Counted from the stretch's first letter, positions 14,991 through 24,411 are shown. The stretch is 58,765 nt of DNA from an uncultured Treponema sp. (GCA_937877515.1 CALFIX010000002.1:1-58765); one strand, 5' to 3'. The notes: generated by a model from the sequence alone, not told the origin. Translations and numbers: made by a program.

Positions 14991-14998
14991 GTTTTACA

Positions 14999-15041
14999 GG
15001 CCCTAAAGGAAAGAATACCTTTAGGGCTTTTTATTTTTTTA
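14999..15041 (+). terminator. Rho-independent terminator
   Basis: Perfect stem GCCCTAAAGG / CCTTTAGGGC with an 8-base loop, followed by TTTTTA and a T7 run. It ends the lipoprotein/barrel operon. Confidence 0.92.
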
Positions 15042-15050
15042 GTAAACAAG

Positions 15051-15056
15051 TAAAAT
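15051..15056 (+). promoter_or_regulatory. -10 box TAAAAT, leaderless type
   Basis: TAAAAT sits 6 bases before ATG 15063 and there is no Shine-Dalgarno sequence. The -35 region (TTTTTA) is weak and lies in the T-tail of the preceding terminator. Confidence 0.4.
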
Positions 15057-15062
15057 AAAAGC

Positions 15063-16238
15063 ATGAAGAAAGTTTTTAGCAAAAAAAATGTTTTTATTAT
15101 TACTTCTTGTGTTATTGTCATTCTTATTCTCGCAATAATTTTTACCGCAATTTCAATTAAAAAATCTAAAACCTGCCGAGTTGCATTTTATGGCATAGAA
15201 GAAGAAACTGTCAAAATTATTACTGACGAAATAAAAGCTATAAAAGACAAGAACATTAGTTTTACTGTTTTAGATAACTCCTCTCCTCTTCCATTTAACG
15301 TAAGCTCAAGCTATTCAATTCTTTTTTCATACAACGGTAAAGCTCTAAAAAATATAAGCAAAAAAACAAAAAATATTTTTACTTCAAATAGAAATCTTTT
15401 TCCAAAGCAAATTGCCTCCTATTGCACAACAGATGAAAATATTTTTATGACTCCAATTCTTCTTGACCACGTAGAACTAGACATATACAAAGTTATCACA
15501 AACGAAAAAAAGCTTTCACTACCGGAATCTTACGAGGAATATAAAGAATATCTTTACACAATAAAAGACGAAACTCCATACCCTCTTTTTACAAATGGCG
15601 GTAACGACAAAGCCTTATTAGATTTTGTAAGCGTAATGGCTTCTTCAGTCTTAACTGCAGATGAATATGACGCTCTTATTAAAGAACTTTCTGAAAGCTT
15701 TGAAAAAACAAAAAAACTCCCTGCCTCGTTGACAAAAGTTTTAGACGAAATAAAATCTTTACAAAGTACTCAATTAATACATAAACACTGGTACCAGGCA
15801 AGCTTAAAAGATGTTTCTAATTTTATGGAATGGAAGCAGCTTGGTTCCACAGTAATGCGTTTAAGCGAACACAGAAAAAAGCCTCTCATGCAAATAAAAT
15901 ATTATGATTCCATTTTATTCCCGGGAAACTCTTCTCAAAACTTTAATCGCAAAGTAATATGCCCAACAATTTGTGCAGTTGCATTCAATGACAAAAATTC
16001 AGAAAAAGAAATTATTAATGCCCTTATAAAAGAAAACGTTCAAGACATTCTCTCTCTAGAAACAGGACTTGCACCATCTACATTAAGAGCTCCTGCGGCA
16101 GACAGACAAGCAGACGACGTACGCTTTTGGGCAGCAAGCTCAAAAGGTGGCATAAAAAGCTCTTTAGATGAAGAAGCTTTTAGTAAACCCTCCGTTCAAA
16201 AAGAACTAGCAAAAGCCATAAGAAACTATCTTCTCTAA
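15063..16238 (+). CDS. Membrane-anchored solute-binding-like protein
   Basis: A 391-residue protein with an N-terminal membrane anchor (about 9-31, no lipobox Cys) and a periplasmic domain. Residues 40-390 look like a shortened type 2 (sugar-family) solute-binding fold: V-A-F-Y-G-I-E-E-E-T-V-K-I-I-T-D at the start, S-Y-S-I-L-F-S-Y, an L-P-E-S-Y-E-E-Y-K-E-Y hinge-like segment and a late V-A-F-N-D-K-N-S-E-K-E-I-I-N-A-L-I. No transporter genes are adjacent. Assignment to the binding-protein superfamily is moderate; the ligand is unknown. Confidence 0.6.
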   Translation: MKKVFSKKNVFIITSCVIVILILAIIFTAISIKKSKTCRVAFYGIEEETVKIITDEIKAIKDKNISFTVLDNSSPLPFNVSSSYSILFSYNGKALKNISKKTKNIFTSNRNLFPKQIASYCTTDENIFMTPILLDHVELDIYKVITNEKKLSLPESYEEYKEYLYTIKDETPYPLFTNGGNDKALLDFVSVMASSVLTADEYDALIKELSESFEKTKKLPASLTKVLDEIKSLQSTQLIHKHWYQASLKDVSNFMEWKQLGSTVMRLSEHRKKPLMQIKYYDSILFPGNSSQNFNRKVICPTICAVAFNDKNSEKEIINALIKENVQDILSLETGLAPSTLRAPAADRQADDVRFWAASSKGGIKSSLDEEAFSKPSVQKELAKAIRNYLL

Positions 16239-16245
16239 ACGTGCA

Positions 16246-16280
16246 CAAAAAAAACCGCTGGCTTAATAAACCAACGGTTT
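16246..16280 (-). terminator. Terminator of aspS
   Basis: Read on the minus strand: AACCGTTGG, 9-base loop, CCAGCGGTT with one G-U pair, followed by T6-T8. Oriented for aspS, which stops at 16301; the plus-strand version has a C-A mismatch and no T-tail. Confidence 0.85.
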
Positions 16281-16300
16281 ATGATAAACAATCTAAAAGT

Positions 16301-18133
16301 CTACTCTTCTACATCGTAACAATTGATATGAAGATCTTTAAGTTGCTGCTCGTCTACTGCTGACGGGCATTCGTCCATTGGAGAGGCTGCCAAATTATTC
16401 TTAGGGAATGCGATTACTTCGTGGATGCTTTCTTCGTGGCGCATGAGCATGATTAAGCGGTCAAGACCTGGGGCTATTCCTCCGTGTGGAGGAGCACCAA
16501 ACTTGAAGGCCTGAACTAAGAAGCCGAATGCTTTCTGAGCGCGTTCTTCTGAGTAGCCTACAATCTTAAAGATTCGCTGCTGTAATGCAGGGTCGTTAAT
16601 ACGCATAGAGCCCGATGCAAGTTCGTAGCCGTTTAAGACTAAGTCGTATAGGTCACCTTTTACAGCTCCCGGGGCGCTTTCCAAAGTATCCCAGTACTGT
16701 TTTTGTGGCAATGTGAACATGTGGTGCTCAGTTTCCCAGCTCTGAGTTTCTTCGTTAAATGCAAAATATGGAAAGTCTATAATCCATGCAAAGTGGAATT
16801 CATCGTTTGGATTATAGAGGTTCAAATCTTTTCCAAGCTGCTTACGTACTGCACCAAGGGCTGTACAAGCAAGCTGCCAGTTTTCGTCTGAAACGAATAA
16901 AAGAAGGTCGTTCTTTGTAGCTCCCAGTTTTGAACAGATTTCACTTTCTTTTCCAGCATAGAACTTACTGATTCCGCCTTCAAATTTGCCTTCTGCATTA
17001 ACTTTCATCCAGGCAAGACCCTTTGCCTTGTAAGTTTTTGCAACGGCTTCCAAAGCTTCTATGTTCTTTCGGCTGTACTTATCTGCAACATTCTTTACTA
17101 CAAGAGCCTTAAGACCAGAGCGTTTGTGGCGCTGAATGTCGCGACCACTGTTTGCAGCTCCTGTCTTAAATGCGTTAAAGTCTGCTAAATCTGCCATGAA
17201 TGTTGCGTCCTGCATTTTCAAGTCAAAGCGTAAATCTGGCTTATCGCTTCCATACCAGTCAAATGCGTCTTCCCATGCGATGCGGTCAAACTTTGCAGGT
17301 AAGTCGTAGTTCATTGTCTTTTTGAAAATGTAGCCCATCATTCCTTCTGTTGTAGAAAGAACTTCTTCGCGGTTTGTAAAGCTCATTTCCATATCAATCT
17401 GAGTAAATTCTGGCTGACGGTCTCCGCGGGCATCTTCGTCACGGTAGCAGCGGGCAATCTGGAAATATTTATCAAAGCCAGAAACCATTAAAAGCTGCTT
17501 GTAAAGCTGTGGTGACTGTGGAAGTGAATAGAATTTTCCAGGATGAACGCGGCTTGGAACCAGGTAGTCGCGGGCTCCTTCTGGAGTAGATTTTATAAAG
17601 GTTGGAGTTTCGATTTCCAAAAATCCCTTTGAAGTCAAATATTCGCGGGTTGCAAAAGTAACCTGGCTTCTAAGGATTATGTTTTGCTGCATTGGGTCGC
17701 GGCGAAGGTCAAGATAGCGGTACTTTAAGCGCAAATCTTCGTTTGGAAGAACAACGGTTCCGTCCTTCTGGCGAACTTCTTCAATACTAAAAGGAAGTTC
17801 CTGGCTGGTTGTAAAGATTTCAATGTCGCTTGCAACAACTTCAATTTCACCAGTTGCCATGTCCTTGTTAACATCTTTTGCTTCCCGGGCACGAACGCTT
17901 CCTTCTACTGCAATACAATATTCGGGCTTTAAAGAGGAAGCAATTTTTTTAACCTGGTCACTTGCTCCATCTCCAACCATAACCTGAGTAATACCATAAC
18001 GGTCACGAAGACGAATAAAAAGGAGTCCGCCCAAATCACGGGTACGGGCCACCCAACCATTCAAAACAACAGTCTTACCAACATCAGAAGCACGGAGTTC
18101 TCCGCACGTAACAGTACGTTTAGTGTTTTCCAT
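16301..18133 (-). CDS. aspS: Aspartate--tRNA ligase
   Basis: A 610-residue class II synthetase that charges tRNA(Asp). Order: OB-fold anticodon domain (1-105, with V-L-N-G-W-V-A-R-T-R-D-L-G-G), catalytic core with motif 2 (R-C-Y-R-D-E-D-A-R-G-D-R-Q-P-E-F) and Q-I-D-M-E-M-S-F, a bacterial GAD insertion (about 290-420) and motif 3 (G-L-D-R-L-I-M-L-M) near the end. The length is typical for bacterial AspRS. Base composition is richer in G+C than its neighbours, as expected for a highly expressed gene. It is monocistronic, with its own promoter and terminator. Confidence 0.97.
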   Translation of the reverse strand: MENTKRTVTCGELRASDVGKTVVLNGWVARTRDLGGLLFIRLRDRYGITQVMVGDGASDQVKKIASSLKPEYCIAVEGSVRAREAKDVNKDMATGEIEVVASDIEIFTTSQELPFSIEEVRQKDGTVVLPNEDLRLKYRYLDLRRDPMQQNIILRSQVTFATREYLTSKGFLEIETPTFIKSTPEGARDYLVPSRVHPGKFYSLPQSPQLYKQLLMVSGFDKYFQIARCYRDEDARGDRQPEFTQIDMEMSFTNREEVLSTTEGMMGYIFKKTMNYDLPAKFDRIAWEDAFDWYGSDKPDLRFDLKMQDATFMADLADFNAFKTGAANSGRDIQRHKRSGLKALVVKNVADKYSRKNIEALEAVAKTYKAKGLAWMKVNAEGKFEGGISKFYAGKESEICSKLGATKNDLLLFVSDENWQLACTALGAVRKQLGKDLNLYNPNDEFHFAWIIDFPYFAFNEETQSWETEHHMFTLPQKQYWDTLESAPGAVKGDLYDLVLNGYELASGSMRINDPALQQRIFKIVGYSEERAQKAFGFLVQAFKFGAPPHGGIAPGLDRLIMLMRHEESIHEVIAFPKNNLAASPMDECPSAVDEQQLKDLHINCYDVEE

Positions 18134-18142
18134 AATAGGTGT

Positions 18143-18171
18143 ATTTTAATGAAAATAAACTTCTCTTGCAA
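18143..18171 (-). promoter_or_regulatory. aspS promoter, near-leaderless
   Basis: TTGCAA (18171-18166), 17-base spacer, TAAAAT (18148-18143), then 9 bases (ACACCTATT) to ATG 18133. No Shine-Dalgarno sequence. The predicted mRNA has a leader of only about two bases. Confidence 0.65.
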
Positions 18172-18192
18172 TGAGATATTTAAGCGACAATT

Positions 18193-18217
18193 GCCGCCTT
18201 TCAATCGGGCGTAGGTT
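18193..18217 (+). repeat. Remnant of dispersed GC-rich repeat
   Basis: About 24 bases ending CAATCGGGCGTAGGTT, matching the minus strand of 45634-45658 with a few differences. It lies between the divergent aspS and barrel-protein promoters and looks like a fragment of the larger element. Confidence 0.6.
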
Positions 18218-18233
18218 TATTTTTTTCTACTCG

Positions 18234-18262
18234 TTGCATTTATTAAAAAAAACATATATTCT
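18234..18262 (+). promoter_or_regulatory. Promoter of the 18274 envelope gene
   Basis: TTGCAT (18234-18239), 17-base spacer, TATTCT (18257-18262), then 11 bases to ATG 18274. No ribosome site; predicted leader about four bases. Confidence 0.55.
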
Positions 18263-18273
18263 CAACTAAAAAG

Positions 18274-18888
18274 ATGAAATCACTTCGCAGACTTCTCCTT
18301 ACACTCACTTTTCTCGTCTTACCCTTCTTTGCACATGCAAATGCATTTGACGGAGCAGGCATTTTCTCTTTAGACGCACGCTATTTGGGCATAGCGCTAA
18401 AAAACAATGGCTGGGGATTAGGTCTTGCATACGAGTTTCCCATAAAAACATTTGCTTCATTTAAGGGCTTATTTTCCCACATGACTCTTATGCCCTCAGA
18501 AGAACAGGACTGGATTACCACAGTGGGAATTGGAATGGAAGGAAGGCTTTACCCTTTTAACCATGGAATGAGATTCCTCTATCTAGGAATGGGCATGGGA
18601 ACAGATTTTATTATGTTCACCGGAGCAGAAGACTTAAATTACACCTACATTAACTGTTGTCCCTTCGCCGGATGGAAACAGAATTTCTTTGATTTCGTTA
18701 TGTTAGAGGGAAGATTTGGTTACCGCATTATGCTCAGTCAGCCAAATGAATTTATTCTAGACCATGGAATCGTAAGCCACGGTCTAGAATACAGCCTCAC
18801 AGTTCAGCTGAATATAAAAAAGATTCTAAAACTAATATTTTCAAGAAAAAGCGAAAGTGAATCCTTCACAAAAGAAGTAATCTTGTAA
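18274..18888 (+). CDS. Outer-membrane beta-barrel-like protein
   Basis: A 204-residue exported protein; signal peptide 1-22 (L-P-F-F-A-H-A-N-A). The mature part is Gly/Phe/Tyr-rich with strands such as L-G-L-A-Y-E-F-P-I, V-G-I-G-M-E-G-R-L-Y-P-F and Y-S-L-T-V-Q-L-N-I. The pattern suggests a small barrel followed by a basic tail (I-F-S-R-K-S-E-S-E-S). Similar small barrels recur in treponemes; function unknown. Its stop is 10 bases from the convergent nhaC-type gene with no terminator. Confidence 0.65.
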   Translation: MKSLRRLLLTLTFLVLPFFAHANAFDGAGIFSLDARYLGIALKNNGWGLGLAYEFPIKTFASFKGLFSHMTLMPSEEQDWITTVGIGMEGRLYPFNHGMRFLYLGMGMGTDFIMFTGAEDLNYTYINCCPFAGWKQNFFDFVMLEGRFGYRIMLSQPNEFILDHGIVSHGLEYSLTVQLNIKKILKLIFSRKSESESFTKEVIL

Positions 18889-18898
18889 CCACTATCTT

Positions 18899-20476
18899 CT
18901 ATAGTTTTTCTTTGCTGTAGATTTCTGAAATACCAGTCTTATGGGAAGTCTTTATTTTTTTTACAAAAATCAGAAGAGAAAATAAAAGCACAAGACCAAC
19001 AATCCATGAGATTATGGCACTTGTAACAATGCCTAAGCTTTGTGTAAAACCTGCAACAATGTAAGTTACAAACGAAACTGCAGCTACTGTTAGTGCATAG
19101 GGAAGCTGGCTTGAAACATGGTTTACGTGATTACACTGTGCTCCAGCACTTGCCATAATTGTTGTGTCACTTATTGGCGAAATATGGTCTCCGCAAACAG
19201 CTCCTGCCATACATGCAGAAATAGAAATTATGCGAAGAGGGTCATTTACTTCTGGGAAAACAGCAATACAAATCGGAATAAGAATTCCAAATGTTCCCCA
19301 GGATGTTCCGGTTGCAAAGGCCAGGAATGCTGCTATTACAAAAATAAGTGCCGGGAGCAAATTCTTCAATGCACTTGCGCTAGAGTTTACAACACCTGCT
19401 ACATATTCTGCTGCCCCTAAACTATCTGTCATTGCTTTTAGTGTCCACGCTAACGTTAAAATTAAAATTGCAGGTACCATTGCCTTAAAACCATCCGGAA
19501 TACAGCTCATGCATTCTTTAAAGCTTAAAACCCTTCGGCTTACAAAAAGTACTAAAGTTATGACTAGAGCTGCAAAACTTCCTAAAACAAGACCTACAGA
19601 TGCATCACTTGCAGCAAAAGCATCTATAAAGTTTGCGTGTTCTTCTCCTTTAGCAAAAAATCCGCCGGTATAAATCATGCCAAGCACGCAGAAAACTATT
19701 AAAAGTAAAATTGGCAAAACCAAGTCTATAACCTTTCCTTTTCCAATTACATCTTTACCTGCAGACTTTTGTTCAGCTTTCTTTGATTCCAATTCATCAA
19801 CCTTGGAAAGTGCATTCTCGTATTTTGCCATTGTGCCATATTCAAAATTCATAAACACAAGAACAAACATCATAACAATTGTAAAAAATGCGTAAAAGTT
19901 AAATGGAATTGCCTTGCAAAAAAGTGCTAAACCATTTTCTCCTTCACTTACAAAACCCGCTACTGCTGCTGCCCAAGAACTTATTGGAGCAATTATGCAA
20001 ATTGGAGCCGCTGTTGAGTCTATAAGATAAGCAAGTTTTTCGCGAGAAACTCCGTACTTATCTGTAACAGGCTTCATTACACTTCCTACTGTAAGACAGT
20101 TAAAATAGTCATCTATAAAAATTAATATACCTAAAAGAATTGTTGCACATTGAGCTCCAACTTTTGTTTTTATATGCTTTTTAGCCCATTCTCCAAAAGC
20201 TGCAGAACCACCTGCCTTGTTCATTAAAGCAACCATCGTTCCAAGTACTACTAAGAAAATAAGAATGCCTACATTCCAGCTGTCACTTAATTGAGCAATC
20301 ATTCCGTCATTAAAAACGTGCGTAAAAAATCCTGCAAAACCACTTGAAGCATCTATTGCATAAAAAACAGCACCTATTAATATGCCGACAAAAAGAGAGG
20401 AATAAACTTCTTTTGATACAAGAGCTAAAACAATTGCAACTAATGCAGGTACTAAAGACCAAAATGTTCCAGACAT
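18899..20476 (-). CDS. NhaC-family Na+/H+ antiporter
   Basis: A 525-residue integral membrane protein with about 12 helices. Family marks: W-A-A-A-V-A-G-F, F-L-V-V-L-G-T-M-V-A-L-M, I-F-I-D-D-Y-F-N-C-L-T-V-G near residue 120, F-A-T-G-T-S-W-G-T-F-G and a late C-G-D-H-I-S-P-I-S-D-T-T-I-M-A-S. These place it in the NhaC/tetracycline-H+ antiporter-like group, exchanging sodium (or an organic anion) for protons. Its ribosome site AGGAGG lies within the last codons of the upstream 62-residue gene. Confidence 0.87.
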   Translation of the reverse strand: MSGTFWSLVPALVAIVLALVSKEVYSSLFVGILIGAVFYAIDASSGFAGFFTHVFNDGMIAQLSDSWNVGILIFLVVLGTMVALMNKAGGSAAFGEWAKKHIKTKVGAQCATILLGILIFIDDYFNCLTVGSVMKPVTDKYGVSREKLAYLIDSTAAPICIIAPISSWAAAVAGFVSEGENGLALFCKAIPFNFYAFFTIVMMFVLVFMNFEYGTMAKYENALSKVDELESKKAEQKSAGKDVIGKGKVIDLVLPILLLIVFCVLGMIYTGGFFAKGEEHANFIDAFAASDASVGLVLGSFAALVITLVLFVSRRVLSFKECMSCIPDGFKAMVPAILILTLAWTLKAMTDSLGAAEYVAGVVNSSASALKNLLPALIFVIAAFLAFATGTSWGTFGILIPICIAVFPEVNDPLRIISISACMAGAVCGDHISPISDTTIMASAGAQCNHVNHVSSQLPYALTVAAVSFVTYIVAGFTQSLGIVTSAIISWIVGLVLLFSLLIFVKKIKTSHKTGISEIYSKEKL

Positions 20477-20477
20477 A

Positions 20478-20666
20478 TCAGACCTCCTTTCCAGATGTTT
20501 TCTGTGCCATTGCTACTACAGAATAATCTGCATGAACAGCATCCGTAACACCTGCCTGCTCAATACGTTCAAAAACCTGCAGGGCATAATCGAGTGGGTC
20601 TAATAGTTTTGCTGCACAATAAGTTTTTACCTCTTTTAGTGCAGTAATTACTTCTTTGTTTGTCAT
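20478..20666 (-). CDS. 62-residue protein coupled to the antiporter gene
   Basis: ATG 20666 has a strong AAGGAGG five bases upstream; the longer frame to 20726 has none. The product is a soluble helical protein (T-N-K-E-V-I-T-A-L-K-E-V-K-T-Y, then D-Y-A-L-Q-V-F-E-R-I) that I cannot place in a family. Its terminal codons G-K-E-V (GGA AAG GAG GTC) form the Shine-Dalgarno sequence of the antiporter, so the two genes are tightly coupled. A role as a small subunit or regulator of the antiporter is inference. Confidence 0.65.
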   Translation of the reverse strand: MTNKEVITALKEVKTYCAAKLLDPLDYALQVFERIEQAGVTDAVHADYSVVAMAQKTSGKEV

Positions 20667-20712
20667 AATGACCTCCTTTTTTTTCTTAAAATTATATACC
20701 TTAATAATTAGT

Positions 20713-22485
20713 TTACTCATAACCAAATGAAGACTTAAACTGCTTCATAAAAAAATCCGGGCGATGAACAATTGCACGTCGTCTAAATTCTAGCTGGCTT
20801 TTCCACTCTTCATAAGAATAACCAGACTTCCCCCATCTTAAACATCTATCTTTATAAAGAAAATCTATTTCTTCCTGCATCTGGTTTAAAACCTCTAAAG
20901 CATGTTGTACTTCAAAAACTACATTCTGCATATACAACGCTCTTTCCATAAGCAGAGCACGAAACTTTTCATTCTTTGAGGGTAAACTAAGTAAAAGATA
21001 ATCGCACGCAGGTAAGGGACCTTGTTTTTCGCCCCAGCCTAAACTTGCATTTCCTAAATAATAATCCAAATAATTTTTACCGTTTCCGTCAAGACCTCTA
21101 GAAGCTCCTTCATCCTGAAAACTAAAATCTGTATCATGCAAAATAAAATGCCATCTTCCATCTGCATAAGGATTAGACGGATCTACATTTACTGTTTTCC
21201 ACATACGAAGATTGTTTCCCATAAAATCCCAGTTTGCAGCGTATCCGTTTAAAAGAATTAAATCTGCAAGACCTTCTACATCTACAAGTTTACAAAACTC
21301 ATCATATACTTTATCTGAAGTCCAGTCTTTTGTTATTACAGGAGAAAAATCTGTTCCGTCAGCATCACTACATTCAAGAAATTCAAACAATTTATCTAGT
21401 TCTTTTATAGCAACGTCTTTATTTTTCGTCTTTATATTAAAGTTATATTTTGAGTTCCCCTTTTCCGGGCTGTGAGTTTTATCTACAAACACAATATCTT
21501 TTTTCTTTACACCATAGGTTGCAGAAAGATAATCTTCGTTATAATGTTCACGTAAGCCATAAACACCCCAGTATTCTCCATTTAAAAAGAGCACACACGG
21601 CCTATAAGCAGAAGTCGCAACTTTAACATCGGCCATAGATGCAAGTCGCTGTACAAAGGCATCTGTAAAAAAAGCAGAAAATGTATCGTTACCACCTGAA
21701 TGAAGTCTAAGCCTCTTAATTTTTTTATCATTTAGTGTAGGAAAAATTTTTACTCCTAGGTCATCATTTTTTTTGTCTTTGGAATTCTTTTTAAAATTTA
21801 AATTAATTGTTCTGCATGCAAAACCTTTAGTCCAGTTTCCACCAAGCTTCATTTTAGTTTCTAGAGAAAATTTTTCTCCAGATGAAAAATCATAATACTC
21901 TAAAAAAGCATCATATTTTTTTTCATCCGCAATCAAATTATAAAGCCCTCCAGAGCCATCAATTCCAATAAAGTTTTCAACTGGTGCAGACAGGCAGACA
22001 ACAGGAACATTCTTAAAATATGAAGAACCTTTTGGCATTACAAGAAAAGTCCCTCTCTTACGAAAAACCTCATTTCCGTTTTCATCATATTCAACAAGAC
22101 TTAACGGCACGCCTTTATAACGCATAGAAGGCATATAGGAACCATATTTAGATGTGTCATATATATGGACAGATTTTGTAAGTATGTACTTGCCAGCCGA
22201 TTTTGTATTTGCTATAAGAATTCCATTTTCATACAGAGTAGAGTTTTCATCTGCTTCTGAACCATCTGTTGTGTAGCGGATAACATGCCCCTGTCTGGCA
22301 ACAGAAACTGCCAGGTTAAAGCTAAAGTCGTACACGCCAAAGTTTCTGGAAAGTTTTAAAGGCTCTTCATCAGAAGAAACGCCCGGAAAGTCTAAAGTAT
22401 CATCACATTCTGGAACAGACGTACTTACACAGGACGCAAACAGAAAAGAAAAAATTAAAGCTGATGCAAGTAAATATTTTTTCAT
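20713..22485 (-). CDS. CotH-kinase family lipoprotein
   Basis: A 590-residue lipoprotein; the signal ends L-F-A-S-C with C19. Residues about 50-140 resemble an Ig-like/chitobiase-type module (V-I-R-Y-T-T-D-G-S-E). The CotH-kinase domain covers about 230-560: L-R-L-H-S-G-G-N-D, L-N-G-E-Y-W-G-V-Y-G-L-R-E-H-Y, W-D-F-M-G-N-N-L-R-M-W and the metal-binding H-D-T-D-F-S near residue 450. CotH proteins are atypical kinases that can phosphorylate secreted proteins; here it would act at the cell surface or periplasm. The gene starts inside the stop of ygiQ (4-base overlap), so they are coupled. Substrate unknown. Confidence 0.8.
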   Translation of the reverse strand: MKKYLLASALIFSFLFASCVSTSVPECDDTLDFPGVSSDEEPLKLSRNFGVYDFSFNLAVSVARQGHVIRYTTDGSEADENSTLYENGILIANTKSAGKYILTKSVHIYDTSKYGSYMPSMRYKGVPLSLVEYDENGNEVFRKRGTFLVMPKGSSYFKNVPVVCLSAPVENFIGIDGSGGLYNLIADEKKYDAFLEYYDFSSGEKFSLETKMKLGGNWTKGFACRTINLNFKKNSKDKKNDDLGVKIFPTLNDKKIKRLRLHSGGNDTFSAFFTDAFVQRLASMADVKVATSAYRPCVLFLNGEYWGVYGLREHYNEDYLSATYGVKKKDIVFVDKTHSPEKGNSKYNFNIKTKNKDVAIKELDKLFEFLECSDADGTDFSPVITKDWTSDKVYDEFCKLVDVEGLADLILLNGYAANWDFMGNNLRMWKTVNVDPSNPYADGRWHFILHDTDFSFQDEGASRGLDGNGKNYLDYYLGNASLGWGEKQGPLPACDYLLLSLPSKNEKFRALLMERALYMQNVVFEVQHALEVLNQMQEEIDFLYKDRCLRWGKSGYSYEEWKSQLEFRRRAIVHRPDFFMKQFKSSFGYE

Positions 22486-24392
22486 TTTTTACCTCTTGGA
22501 TAAAATACATTCATCAAATCAATTCTGTTTAACTTTTTTAATGCTTCAATTACAAAAGGTTTATTCTGCGAATGATTAAACTGCAAAAGGGCACGCTGCA
22601 GTTTTCTTTCATGCGCACCACGGGCAACATACACTTCTTCAAGCTTACCGCTTGCATTTACAGAATGCGGATTTAACCCCGTATAGTACATGCACGTAGA
22701 AAGACTTCCTGGAGTGGGGTAAAAATCTTGAACCTGGTCAGGAACAAAGCCGGTCTTCTTTAAATACAATGCAGTTTCTAAAGCTTCTTCTAATCCGGAA
22801 CCAGGATGACCTGCTATATAATACGGAACTAAATACTGCTTTTTCCCAAGCTCATGATTTATTTTTTCATATTTTTCTGCAAATTCTTCATAAAGCTCAT
22901 GAGTACTTTTCCGCATTAAAGAAAGAACTTTATTGCTTACATGCTCTGGAGCAACTTTTAACTGACCGCTTATGTGGTATTCACATAGTTCTCTAAAAAA
23001 AGTTTCGTCTTTGTCCATCATCAAATAATCAAAACGAAGACCGCTTCTTATAAAAACTTTTTTTACACCAGGCAATGCTCTTAACTTTCGTAAAAGTTCT
23101 ACATATTCACTGTGATCAACACGAACAGCCTTACATGGATTTACTCCCATACAATCTTTATCTGGGCAGGCACCCCTTACCTTTTGAGCTTCGCAAGCAT
23201 CACGTCTAAAGTTGGCACTTGGGCCTCCAACGTCATGTATGTATCCTTTAAAATCCTTATCATGCGTTAGAAGTTCTGCTTCTCGTAAAAGACTTTCATG
23301 ACTTCTGGCACTTATGCGGCGTCCCTGATGAAAAGTGATTGCACAAAAACTACATGCGCCGAAACAACCGCGACAGCTTGCAAGACTGAACTTTACTTCG
23401 CTTAATGCAGGTATTCCTGTCTTGCCATTTTCTGCCGGATTGTCATACATGGGATGCCACGCACGAGTAAAAGGTAATTCATAAAGAGAATCAAATTCTT
23501 GGGTTGTAAGAGGAAAGGCAGGAGGCTCCTGAACTAGGTAGCGGTTTTCGCTTGGCTCTATTAAAACGTGTGCATTTATAGCATCTGTATTTTGTTCTTG
23601 AATTAAGTAACTTCTTGCATACAATTCTTTTGCTTCTGGAGTATTTTGTTTAATACTTTCAAACGATGGAAGAAGTAAGGCTTTTTCTTTTGGAACTTTT
23701 AAGGCTGCCTTATCTTCTATGGCGGTTACTCCAAGTGCATTTTCAAAAGGAGGTAATTCTTCTTTTTTTGATGTGTACCAGCAGGTTCCGCGTACTCCAC
23801 GAATTTCTCTTGCACTGACTCCGCTTTTTAAAAGTGAAGCAACTTCCAGCATAGCATGCTCTCCCATGCCGTACATTAATAAATCTGCTTTGCTATCAAA
23901 TAAAACTGAATGTTTTACAGTATTAGACCAATAGTCATAATGAGCAGTTCGCCTCATGCTGGCTTCTATTCCACCTATAACTATGTTTACACCCTTATAA
24001 GCTTCTCTTATTTTTGCCACATACTGAATTACAGCTCTGTCTGGTCTATGCCACGCACAGCCTCCATGTGCATAAACATCTTCCGAACGAGGCTTATTGT
24101 TTGCCGTATAGTTACTTACCATGCTGTCCATGGCACCACCCGAAACTAAAAAAGCAAGGCGTGGACGACCTAAAATTTTAAAACTTTCTGCACTATGAAA
24201 ATCCGGCTGAGCAATAATTCCTACTGTATAACCGTTTGCTTCCAAAAGACGGCCAAGTAAACTGGCAGCAAAGCTTGGATGGTCTACATAACCGTCTGCA
24301 CTGACAAATACAAAATCTAATTCCTGTATATTTCGTTCAATTAAATCATCTTTACAAACAGGTAAAAAATCAACAGCCATACAGTCTAGCAT
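22482..24392 (-). CDS. ygiQ: YgiQ-family radical SAM protein
   Basis: A 636-residue protein of the YgiQ (UPF0313) family. The N-terminal B12-binding-like region has F-V-F-V-S-A-D-G-Y-V-D-H-P-S-F; the radical SAM core carries the Cys motif C-F-G-A-C-S-F-C near residue 345; later come D-V-G-G-P-S-A-N and A-P-E-H-V, then P-T-P-G-S-L-S-T. The reaction is unknown. The start is ATG 24392, or ATG 24380 giving M-A-V-D-F-L-P, which fits the family better. TATATT lies 8 bases before the first ATG, with no ribosome site. It is divergent from the TlpA-like gene. Confidence 0.9.
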   Translation of the reverse strand: MLDCMAVDFLPVCKDDLIERNIQELDFVFVSADGYVDHPSFAASLLGRLLEANGYTVGIIAQPDFHSAESFKILGRPRLAFLVSGGAMDSMVSNYTANNKPRSEDVYAHGGCAWHRPDRAVIQYVAKIREAYKGVNIVIGGIEASMRRTAHYDYWSNTVKHSVLFDSKADLLMYGMGEHAMLEVASLLKSGVSAREIRGVRGTCWYTSKKEELPPFENALGVTAIEDKAALKVPKEKALLLPSFESIKQNTPEAKELYARSYLIQEQNTDAINAHVLIEPSENRYLVQEPPAFPLTTQEFDSLYELPFTRAWHPMYDNPAENGKTGIPALSEVKFSLASCRGCFGACSFCAITFHQGRRISARSHESLLREAELLTHDKDFKGYIHDVGGPSANFRRDACEAQKVRGACPDKDCMGVNPCKAVRVDHSEYVELLRKLRALPGVKKVFIRSGLRFDYLMMDKDETFFRELCEYHISGQLKVAPEHVSNKVLSLMRKSTHELYEEFAEKYEKINHELGKKQYLVPYYIAGHPGSGLEEALETALYLKKTGFVPDQVQDFYPTPGSLSTCMYYTGLNPHSVNASGKLEEVYVARGAHERKLQRALLQFNHSQNKPFVIEALKKLNRIDLMNVFYPRGKK

Positions 24393-24411
24393 ATAGAAAA
24401 AATATATTTTT

